A model generated the notes under the pieces. It made no database searches and was not told where the DNA came from. It saw nothing but the letters and a program-made list of their open reading frames with translations. The translations under genes were made by a program, and so were the position numbers. A stretch of 5,900 nt of DNA from contig JAAZLP010000034.1 of the NCBI GenBank assembly GCA_012799265.1, positions 1 through 5,900 on the forward strand, written 5' to 3'. Source of the stretch: Phyllobacteriaceae bacterium (GTDB lineage Bacteria; Pseudomonadota; Alphaproteobacteria; Rhizobiales; Devosiaceae). This document shows, piece by piece, positions 1 to 5,278 of the stretch. How positions within the stretch are numbered: position 1 is the stretch's first letter; each line of letters opens with the position of its first letter.

Positions 1-197
1 AGGACCCAATCGGACAAGCCGTAGTCGGTGATCATGAAAAATGGCGCGCGCCACTCGTCAGGCCACGCGATGGCACCACGGGATGCAGCCACATCAATCG
101 TGGACAGCACGGCGATCATTGCAACCACAGCCGCCAGATAAATCGGCCAATTGCGACGGTTAAGGCCGAGCGGCCAAGGCTTTGTAAGATCAAACAT
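1..197 (-). CDS. Probable PAP2-family phosphatase, N-terminal part (cut by window edge)
   Basis: A leftward reading frame starts at ATG 197-195 and stays open to the window edge, giving 65 full codons. The peptide begins MFDLTKPWPL, has a hydrophobic stretch at about residues 17-37 that should span the membrane, and then reads ITDYGLSDW at about residues 56-64. An 'ITDxGxSDW'-like stretch after the first membrane helix is typical of the N-terminus of bacterial PAP2 (phosphatidic acid phosphatase type 2) membrane proteins, which hydrolyse lipid or isoprenoid phosphates at the membrane. The catalytic PAP2 motifs would lie beyond the window, so the family call rests on this short stretch only. 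A weak GGA ribosome site lies at 207-209, 9 bases before the ATG. The gene is divergent from the tRNA. It could be another small integral membrane protein. Confidence 0.6.
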   Translation of the reverse strand, partial: MFDLTKPWPLGLNRRNWPIYLAAVVAMIAVLSTIDVAASRGAIAWPDEWRAPFFMITDYGLSDWV

Positions 198-293
198 AGC
201 GTCTTTTCCAACGGCTTCTATCACTGGTCAAGGTAAACCGCGCAGGAGCGCTTGCCCTTTGCCGCCGAACGCGCTAACGGAAACCCGCGACGT

Positions 294-370
294 CGGAGTG
301 TAGCTCAGCCTGGTAGAGCACCGGTTTTGGGAACCGGGGGTCCAAAGTTCGAATCTTTGTACTCCGACCA
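294..370 (+). tRNA. tRNA-Pro (anticodon UGG), CCA encoded
   Basis: The 77-base cloverleaf closes fully. The acceptor stem pairs CGGAGTG (294-300) with TACTCCG (360-366), ending in one G-U. The D-arm is GCTC/GAGC (303-306, 316-319). The anticodon stem is CCGGT/ACCGG (321-325, 333-337) around loop TTTGGGA, giving anticodon TGG at 328-330. The variable region has five bases, and the T-arm is CAAAG-TTCGAAT-CTTTG (343-359). Discriminator A367 is followed by an encoded CCA at 368-370. UGG reads proline CCA/CCG codons and, when U34 is modified, all four. Only 29 bases separate it from the next gene, with no terminator between, so the two may share a transcript. Confidence 0.97.
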
Positions 371-399
371 TTCGCCCAGCATAGTGTTGAGGACTTTGA

Positions 400-705
400 A
401 TGAGTGCCCGCATCTATCGCCCGTCTCGGAACGCCATGCAGTCCGGCAAGGGAAAATCCAGGCAGTGGGTATTGGTTCATGAGCCGGCGGTGCCGCGCAG
501 CATTGAGCCTCTGATGGGTTACACAACAAGCTCCGACATGCGTCAGCAGGTTCGCCTGTCATTCGATACGCTGGAAGATGCTGAGGCCTATGCGCAGCGC
601 AATGGCATCGCTTATTCCGTGCAGCCCGCATACGATCCCACGCCGAAGCGCGTCAGCTATACGGACAATTTCCGGTCCGATCGCAAGACGCCCTGGACCC
701 ACTGA
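400..705 (+). CDS. NDUFS4-like accessory subunit of respiratory complex I
   Basis: This 101-residue protein belongs to the ETC complex I / NDUFS4 family (18-kDa subunit), a peripheral accessory subunit of NADH:ubiquinone oxidoreductase shared by Alphaproteobacteria and mitochondria. It sits on the cytoplasmic hydrophilic arm and helps stabilise it. Family hallmarks are visible: RIYRPSRNAMQSG at residues 4-16, W23 in the following strand, EPLMGYTTSSDM at 36-47, the QQVRLSFDTLEDAEAYAQRNG block at 49-69, and the C-terminal YTDNFR...PWTH at 87-101. The length is normal for bacterial members, which lack the mitochondrial presequence. The ATG is supported by GAGGA at 389-393, six bases upstream. 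It lies apart from any nuo operon, as this subunit often does. It directly follows tRNA-Pro and is closed by a strong hairpin terminator. Confidence 0.93.
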   Translation: MSARIYRPSRNAMQSGKGKSRQWVLVHEPAVPRSIEPLMGYTTSSDMRQQVRLSFDTLEDAEAYAQRNGIAYSVQPAYDPTPKRVSYTDNFRSDRKTPWTH

Positions 706-728
706 CCACACTTCATCGTGAGACTGTC

Positions 729-761
729 AGCGCCGCAAGAGATTGCGGCGCTTTGCATTTT
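729..761 (+). terminator. Intrinsic terminator after the NDUFS4-like gene
   Basis: A perfect 10-bp stem, AGCGCCGCAA (729-738) with TTGCGGCGCT (743-752), closes on a GAGA tetraloop (a GNRA loop) and is followed by TTGCATTTT. The U-tract is interrupted by GCA, so efficiency is uncertain. It starts 23 bases after the stop codon and should end the tRNA-Pro/NDUFS4 transcript. Partial read-through into the downstream gene is possible, since only 40 bases remain before its start. Confidence 0.8.
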
Positions 762-801
762 GGGGCTAGCCTCGACAATCACTGCCTAGTGGAGACGCTG
801 T

Positions 802-1668
802 ATGCCCGCAAAATGCCTCTTAGCCCTTTTGACAGGCTTTGCCTTGGCGCATGGCAGTGTCCAAGCGGCACCAGCGATGTGGAAAGTCAGCGACGGCGAC
901 AGCGCTGTCTGGCTTTTCGGCTCGGTCCATATGTTGCCGCCCGACGCCAACTGGCGCACGCCATACTTCGACAAGGTGATGGCAAAGGCTGACCGGATCT
1001 ATTTCGAAACCGACATCAGCCCCGAATCGCAAATGGCGATCACGGCGCGCACCTTCGAGCTTGGCTTCAACAAGGATGGTCGCCTGCTAAGCGAGGTAAT
1101 CGGACCAGACCTGACCGAACGCCTGCGCGATGCGGCATCCGACTACGGCCAGCCTATGGCCATGCTGCTGACCATGCGGCCATGGATGGCTGCCACCACG
1201 CTGTCACTCGGGGCAATCACGGAAATGAACTACGACCCCATGTTGGGTGTCGAAACGGTGGTAAGTGGCGAACTGCCTGGCGACCGCAGGGGCTACCTCG
1301 AGACGGTGGATCAGCAGCTTGATTTTCTCGCCGGCGGCGGCGACGCCGAACAGATCGCCATGCTGGAGGCTACGCTCGACACCCTGGGCGAGATGGAGAG
1401 CGACCTCAACGCCATGGTTGCGTCCTGGCTTGCGGGCGAGCCAGAAGACCTCGGCGAAATATTCCTCACCCAAACGGGCGGTTACGATCAGGCGACGCTC
1501 GAGCGGCTGATTGATACCCGCAACCACGACTGGGTGGGGCAGATCGAGACCATGCTCGCCAATAATGAAAACAACCTGCTGATCGTCGGCGCCGCGCATC
1601 TGGCCGGCGAGGTTAGCGTCGTGCGGCTACTCGAGGACGCTGGTTATACGAGCGAGCGGGTGCAGTAA
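802..1668 (+). CDS. Secreted TraB/GumN-family protein
   Basis: This 288-residue protein belongs to the TraB/GumN family, related to Tiki/PrgY-type putative metalloproteases. Its biochemical role in bacteria is mostly unproven. A Sec signal peptide is visible: K4, a hydrophobic core at about residues 5-18, and a likely cut after VQA (residues 20-22), so it should be periplasmic or lipid-free secreted. Family landmarks run in order: VWLFGSVHMLP at 36-46 with the conserved GxxH (H43), FETD at 68-71, LTMRPWMAATTLS at 123-135, LGVE at 148-151, LETVDQQLDFLAG at 166-178, RN at 240-241, and the second GxxH, GAAH, at 263-266 with LAGEVSVVRLLEDAGY after it. Both His and the Glu proposed as metal ligands or catalytic residues are present, so it looks intact. 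GGAGA at 791-795 supports the start. It is convergent with the sugar cluster. Confidence 0.92.
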   Translation: MPAKCLLALLTGFALAHGSVQAAPAMWKVSDGDSAVWLFGSVHMLPPDANWRTPYFDKVMAKADRIYFETDISPESQMAITARTFELGFNKDGRLLSEVIGPDLTERLRDAASDYGQPMAMLLTMRPWMAATTLSLGAITEMNYDPMLGVETVVSGELPGDRRGYLETVDQQLDFLAGGGDAEQIAMLEATLDTLGEMESDLNAMVASWLAGEPEDLGEIFLTQTGGYDQATLERLIDTRNHDWVGQIETMLANNENNLLIVGAAHLAGEVSVVRLLEDAGYTSERVQ

Positions 1669-1673
1669 GAAGC

Positions 1674-1692
1674 CGGCGACACAAGGTCGCCG
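1674..1692. terminator. Possible bidirectional terminator hairpin between convergent genes
   Basis: A perfect 7-bp GC-rich stem, CGGCGAC (1674-1680) with GTCGCCG (1686-1692), surrounds an ACAAG loop. It lies in the 35-base gap between the stops of two convergent genes, where a shared terminator is expected. Neither side has a real U-tract; on the leftward strand the tail reads GCTTCTTACT, somewhat T-rich. It is a weak candidate. Confidence 0.45.
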
Positions 1693-1703
1693 ACTCCAAG
1701 ATT

Positions 1704-2855
1704 TCAGACTTCGCTGAGGCGCGTCCAGCGGCTGTCATTGTGGCTGGACTGCACTGAAGCCGCGATGAACTGCATGCCTTCAACGCCATCAGCCATGGTG
1801 GGCAGAAGGCCTTCATAGGCAGCGCCTTCGCCGCGAATGATCGCCGCGAACTGGCTATAGAGGGTGCCAAAGGCTTCAAGATACCCCTCCGGATGGCCCG
1901 AAGGAATGCGGACATTCATTGAGGCCGCAGGGGGCGTCGAAATGGAGCCGCCGCGCGTAAGGAGCTGCTTGGGCTTACCAAATTCGGTGAACCACATGTA
2001 GTTGGGGTTGTCCTGGCGCCACTCGATGCCGCCCTTCTCCCCATAGACACGCAGCTGCAGACCGTTTTCGCAACCGACAGCCACCTGGCTGGCCCAGAGC
2101 ATGCCGCGGGCCCCGCCCTCGAAACGCAGCATGATATGCACGTTGTCGTCCAATTGCCGTCCCGGCACGAAGGCCGTGAGGTCCGCGGAAACAGCCTCGG
2201 TTTTCAGCCCGGTGACGAAGCGCGCGAGATTGTAGGCGTGGGTACCGATATCGCCGATCGCGCCACCCGCCCCCGACTTGGCCGGGTCGGTACGCCAGGC
2301 GGCCTGCTTGTTGTCATCACCAGCATCAACAGCGAGCCAATCCTGCGGGTACTCAACCTGCACGACGCGGATCTTGCCGAGCGCACCAGACGCCACCAGC
2401 TCACGCGCCTGACGAATGAGGGGATAGCCGGTGTAGTTATGCGTAAGCAGGAACTTCGCGCCATTTTTCGGCTGAATTTCCAGAAGCTTACGAGCATCCT
2501 CCAGAGTGGAAGTAATCGGCTTGTCGCAGATCACATGGATGCCGGCCTCAAGAAAAGCCTTGGTTGGTCCGAAATGCATATGGTTTGGCGTCACGATCGA
2601 GACCGCCTCGATCCCATCAGGGCGGGCGGCTTCGGCCTGAGCCATCTCTTCGTAGGAAGTGTAGATGCGATCTTCTGCAAGCCCGATGTTCTTGCCGGAC
2701 TCGAGGGCCACGTCGGGACGCGACGAAAGTGCGCCAGCCACGAGTTCGAAGTCTCCGTCGAGTCGCGCGGCGATGCGGTGCACATAGCCAATAAAGGCTC
2801 CGGTGCCGCCGCCGACCATGCCTAGACGTATGCGTTTTGCGCCGTTTTCAGCCAT
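1704..2855 (-). CDS. Gfo/Idh/MocA-family NAD(P)-dependent sugar oxidoreductase (second in cluster)
   Basis: A 383-residue cytoplasmic dehydrogenase of the Gfo/Idh/MocA family, which interconverts a hydroxyl and a ketone on sugars, inositols or glycosides. The N-terminal Rossmann fold shows RLGMVGGGTG at residues 10-19, the strand AVSIVTPNHMH at 84-94, and CDKP at 110-113, where the family usually has EKP. The C-terminal alpha/beta domain carries GGAIGDIGTH at 197-206, with the usual catalytic D202 and H206. Numbering is from ATG 2855-2853. An in-frame TTG at 2864 would add three residues. The purine-rich AAGGAAAG upstream sits 9 bases from the ATG but directly against the TTG, so ATG is preferred. 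It is the last gene of the leftward cluster, 61 bases after its neighbour's stop. Length is normal; the substrate is not readable. Confidence 0.92.
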   Translation of the reverse strand: MAENGAKRIRLGMVGGGTGAFIGYVHRIAARLDGDFELVAGALSSRPDVALESGKNIGLAEDRIYTSYEEMAQAEAARPDGIEAVSIVTPNHMHFGPTKAFLEAGIHVICDKPITSTLEDARKLLEIQPKNGAKFLLTHNYTGYPLIRQARELVASGALGKIRVVQVEYPQDWLAVDAGDDNKQAAWRTDPAKSGAGGAIGDIGTHAYNLARFVTGLKTEAVSADLTAFVPGRQLDDNVHIMLRFEGGARGMLWASQVAVGCENGLQLRVYGEKGGIEWRQDNPNYMWFTEFGKPKQLLTRGGSISTPPAASMNVRIPSGHPEGYLEAFGTLYSQFAAIIRGEGAAYEGLLPTMADGVEGMQFIAASVQSSHNDSRWTRLSEV

Positions 2856-2887
2856 TCTTGTCAACTTTCCTTATCAAAAGTCGCTTC

Positions 2888-2919
2888 GCAGACTAATTGG
2901 TTAGCAGACTGGCAGACTA
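2888..2919. repeat. Three GCAGACT copies in 8-base phase in a gene gap
   Basis: GCAGACT occurs at 2888-2894, 2904-2910 and 2912-2918, at offsets of 16 and 8 bases. The 8-base blocks read GCAGACTA, ATTGGTTA, GCAGACTG, GCAGACTA. The odd block forms, with its flanks, the inverted repeat CTAA-TTGG-TTAG (2893-2904). The last copy overlaps the stop codon of the larger TIM-barrel gene. This is directly seen; it may be a regulator site, replication slippage, or chance. Confidence 0.55.
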
Positions 2920-3972
2920 GAGGCCCAGCATCTTACGATTGGCCGCCTGATCCGTCCCGCCACTGGCGAAATCATCGAATGCCTTCTCGGTCACCCGGAT
3001 GATGTAGCTGGCGATCAGTTCGGCACCCTCGCGTGCACCATCCTCGGGATGCTTGAGCGCGCATTCCCATTCGAGCACGGCCCAGCCCTTGAAATCGTTG
3101 GCTGCCATCTTGGCAAAGATCGCCGGGAAATCGACCTGGCCATCGCCGATCGAGCGGAAGCGCCCTGCCCGGTTCACCCAGGACTGGAAGCCGCCATAGA
3201 CACCCTGACGACCCGTCGGGTTGAACTCGGCATCCTTCACGTGGAAGGCCTTGATGCGATCCTTGTAGATGTCGATGTAGTCCAGATAGTCGAGCTGCTG
3301 CAGGACGAAGTGGCTCGGATCGTAGAGCAGGTTGGCGCGCGGGTGGTTGTTCACGCGGTCGAGGAACATTTCGTAGGAAACGCCGTCGTGCAGGTCTTCG
3401 CCGGGATGGATTTCGTAGCAGAGATCGACACCGGCATCGTCAAAGGCGTTGAGGATCGGGGTCCAACGACGCGCGAGTTCATCGAAGGCCTCTTCGACAA
3501 GCCCTGCAGGACGCTGCGGCCACGGATAGACATAGGGCCAGGCAAGGGCACCCGAGAAAGTAGCGTGTGCGTTGAGGCCAAGGTTTTGCGAAGCCTTGGC
3601 TGCGTGCTTGAGGGTCTGAACCGCCCATTCCTGGCGGGCCTTGGGATTGCCGTGAACCGATGGGGGCGCGAAGCCGTCGAATGCAGAGTCGTAGGCCGGG
3701 TGCACCGCGACCAGCTGCCCCTGGAGGTGGGTCGACAGTTCGGTGATCTCGAGGCCGTGGCTGTTGACGATACCCTTGATCTCATCTGCGTAAGTCTTGG
3801 AATTTGCAGCTTTTTCGAGATCGATAAAGCTCGAAACCCAAGTTGGGATCTGCACGCCCTTGTAGCCAAGTCCTGCTGCCCAGCGGCAGATATTATCGAG
3901 CGTGTCGAATGGGGCCTTATCGCCGGCAAACTGAGCCAGGAAAATAGCCGGCCCCTTGATGGTCGTAGCCAT
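2917..3972 (-). CDS. AP-endonuclease-2-type TIM-barrel sugar isomerase/epimerase (351 residues)
   Basis: A cytoplasmic xylose-isomerase-like TIM barrel, usually annotated 'sugar phosphate isomerase/epimerase'. Relatives epimerise or isomerise (keto-)sugars with a bound divalent metal. Expected ligands appear in order at barrel strand ends: E187 in YEIHPGEDLHDG (186-197), D218 in LLYDPSHF (215-222), H244 in FHVKDAEF (243-250), and E301 in VLEWECAL (299-306). This E-D-H-E order matches D-tagatose 3-epimerase-type enzymes. At 351 residues it is longer than the 250-300 common in the family. The extra length lies in the loop GRQGVYGGFQSWVNRAGRFR (254-273) and a tail ending NRKMLGL. ATG 3972-3970 has AGGAG at 3981-3985, eight bases upstream. 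The context between two oxidoreductases suggests a keto-sugar substrate. C-glycoside-cleaving and 3-keto-sugar enzymes share this fold, so elimination chemistry is an alternative. Confidence 0.9.
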   Translation of the reverse strand: MATTIKGPAIFLAQFAGDKAPFDTLDNICRWAAGLGYKGVQIPTWVSSFIDLEKAANSKTYADEIKGIVNSHGLEITELSTHLQGQLVAVHPAYDSAFDGFAPPSVHGNPKARQEWAVQTLKHAAKASQNLGLNAHATFSGALAWPYVYPWPQRPAGLVEEAFDELARRWTPILNAFDDAGVDLCYEIHPGEDLHDGVSYEMFLDRVNNHPRANLLYDPSHFVLQQLDYLDYIDIYKDRIKAFHVKDAEFNPTGRQGVYGGFQSWVNRAGRFRSIGDGQVDFPAIFAKMAANDFKGWAVLEWECALKHPEDGAREGAELIASYIIRVTEKAFDDFASGGTDQAANRKMLGL

Positions 3973-4033
3973 GGGTCTCTCTCCTCTTGCGGCCCCGTTC
4001 AGCGCCTCAGCCGGGGCTCCTCCCTGATAATGT

Positions 4034-4055
4034 AGGCGGCGATTGCTCGCCGCCT
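4034..4055 (-). other. Hairpin in the leader of the larger TIM-barrel gene
   Basis: A perfect 9-bp stem, AGGCGGCGA (4034-4042) with TCGCCGCCT (4047-4055), surrounds a four-base loop. Downstream on the leftward strand there is no U-tract (ACATTATC), so it is a poor intrinsic terminator. If the proposed promoter at 4071-4099 is used, this stem-loop sits about ten bases from the 5' end of the mRNA, where such structures can protect transcripts. If transcription comes from upstream genes, it may instead set differential stability. A second weaker stem, GCCCCG/CGGGGC (3992-3997, 4012-4017), precedes the ribosome site. Confidence 0.6.
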
Positions 4056-4070
4056 GACATGTTAGTCGCC

Positions 4071-4099
4071 AATGTTGACCGCCCTGTACGACCTGTCAA
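4071..4099 (-). promoter_or_regulatory. Candidate sigma70-type promoter before the larger TIM-barrel gene
   Basis: On the leftward strand a perfect -35 TTGACA (4099-4094) is followed by 17 bases and AACATT (4076-4071), which matches only three of six -10 positions. Transcription would begin near 4064, giving a leader of about 92 bases. The 5-base arms TTGAC and GTCAA (4095-4099, 4075-4079) form an inverted repeat centred at 4087, spanning the promoter, which could be an operator. A perfect -35 in a 158-base gap is suggestive but not proof. Confidence 0.4.
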
Positions 4100-4130
4100 T
4101 GAGGTACGCACATCAGCTGCTGCACCTGCC

Positions 4131-5273
4131 TCAGGCCTTGAGCAGGGCGCGGGCGTCTTCGATGCCCAGCGCGCGCGGCCGTTCACAGGTAGTCTTCAGC
4201 GTCAGGACTTCGCCGCGCTCCCCGGCTTCTAGTAGCCCCGTCATCACCTCGACAACATGCAGCGCCACATCGAGGTCGCAGCGCGCCGTCAGCCCGTTTT
4301 CATGCGCCTGCATCATGTCTGCCAGGCCAGCGCAGCGGTAGTTGGCGCGTGGCGTTTCCTTGTCGAGGTCCTGGTTGGGCTTTCCGAACGGGTGATCCCA
4401 GGGCGAAACCGGCGTGCGGATACCTTCAATCCCGGTGGTCACAAGATCACCGCCAAAGAAGTTTGGATCGGGCACAAAGATCGACCCGTCCGTACCATAG
4501 AGCTCGATATTGTGGTGACCGTGGGCCGCCACGTCCCAACTGGCGCCGATGGTGACGATCGCGCCATTGTGGAATTCCAGCACGCCATGGATCGTGGTCG
4601 GCGTACCAACCTTGATGACGCTGCCTTTATAAGGGCCATCCGCCGTAACGATGCGCTCGGTGCGCGCCATGTTGGTGAAAGACGACAGGCGCTTTACCGG
4701 CCCCAAAAGATGGACGAGATCGGTGATGTAATAGGGGCCAAGATCAAGGATCGGGCCGCCGCCGGGCTGGAAGAAGAAGTCCGGATTAGGATGCCAATGT
4801 TCCATGCCGCGGCTCATGACGTGCGTTGTGCCGCTCATGATCTTGCCGAGCTTGCCACTGTCGATGATGTCGCGCGCCTGCTGGTGGGCACCACCGAGGA
4901 AAGTGTCCGGAGCAGAGCCGACCTTGAGGCCCCGCTCGTCCGCCGCCTTCTTGAGCGCGAGCCCCTCCTCCACCGTCAGCACAAAGGGCTTTTCGGAATA
5001 GGCATGCTTGCCTGCGGAGATAATGTCCGAGGACACCTGATAGTGGGTCGAAGGAATGGTGAGATTCACCACCACGTCGATCTCGCTGTTCTTCAGCAGT
5101 TCCTCGGGGGTCTGCGCAGCAACGCCGAACTCGTCCGCCCGCAACTTTGCTGCCTCTGGGCGGATATCGGCCACCGCACGGACTTCAAGCCCTTTGAACA
5201 GGGGGGCAAGTCGGAGGTAGGCAGCAGAGATATTGCCGGCACCCATGATGCCGACGCCGTAGGTCTTTGCCAT
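4131..5273 (-). CDS. Gfo/Idh/MocA-family NAD(P)-dependent sugar oxidoreductase (first in cluster)
   Basis: A 380-residue cytoplasmic dehydrogenase of the Gfo/Idh/MocA family. The Rossmann domain shows VGIMGAGNIS at residues 7-16, D36 at the end of the second strand (AVADIRPE, 33-40; an acidic residue here favours NAD), VVNLTIPSTHY at 68-78, and SEKP at 93-96. In the second domain the catalytic segment reads GGGPILDLGPYYITDLVHLL (171-190): D177 is kept, but the usual His four residues on is Y181, as in glucose-fructose oxidoreductase. Numbering is from ATG 5273-5271, five bases after the stop of the upstream gene. An in-frame GTG at 5288 would add five residues and overlap that gene; the protein's first strand starts right after the ATG, so ATG is preferred. 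Likely translationally coupled with the upstream isomerase. Its substrate is unknown but should be a sugar or glycoside. Confidence 0.92.
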   Translation of the reverse strand: MAKTYGVGIMGAGNISAAYLRLAPLFKGLEVRAVADIRPEAAKLRADEFGVAAQTPEELLKNSEIDVVVNLTIPSTHYQVSSDIISAGKHAYSEKPFVLTVEEGLALKKAADERGLKVGSAPDTFLGGAHQQARDIIDSGKLGKIMSGTTHVMSRGMEHWHPNPDFFFQPGGGPILDLGPYYITDLVHLLGPVKRLSSFTNMARTERIVTADGPYKGSVIKVGTPTTIHGVLEFHNGAIVTIGASWDVAAHGHHNIELYGTDGSIFVPDPNFFGGDLVTTGIEGIRTPVSPWDHPFGKPNQDLDKETPRANYRCAGLADMMQAHENGLTARCDLDVALHVVEVMTGLLEAGERGEVLTLKTTCERPRALGIEDARALLKA

Positions 5274-5278
5274 TTGGC

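Noticed and set aside
252..280. TTGCCC, 17 bases, TAACGG as a tRNA promoter
   Set aside because: The spacing is right, but the -10 element matches only two of six consensus positions, too weak to call.
350..400. tRNA 3' end as a mobile-element attachment site
   Set aside because: No integrase is present, no second copy of the tRNA 3' end was noticed in the window, and a core respiratory gene follows directly.
252..482. Short open frames running through the tRNA in both directions
   Set aside because: They translate the tRNA itself; the cloverleaf and the NDUFS4-like gene explain this stretch.
2136..2825. A 229-codon open frame on the + strand opposite the second oxidoreductase
   Set aside because: Antisense shadow with no domain and low-complexity Arg/Gly/Val composition typical of GC-rich reverse frames.
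3049..4035. A 328-codon open frame on the + strand opposite the larger TIM barrel
   Set aside because: It is a mirror frame of a well-conserved gene, with no family motif and no ribosome site that stands out.
1704..5273. Tandem duplication of an isomerase-dehydrogenase pair
   Set aside because: The paired proteins share only family-level motifs. The barrels belong to different subfamilies and the oxidoreductases differ at the catalytic residue, so a recent duplication is excluded.
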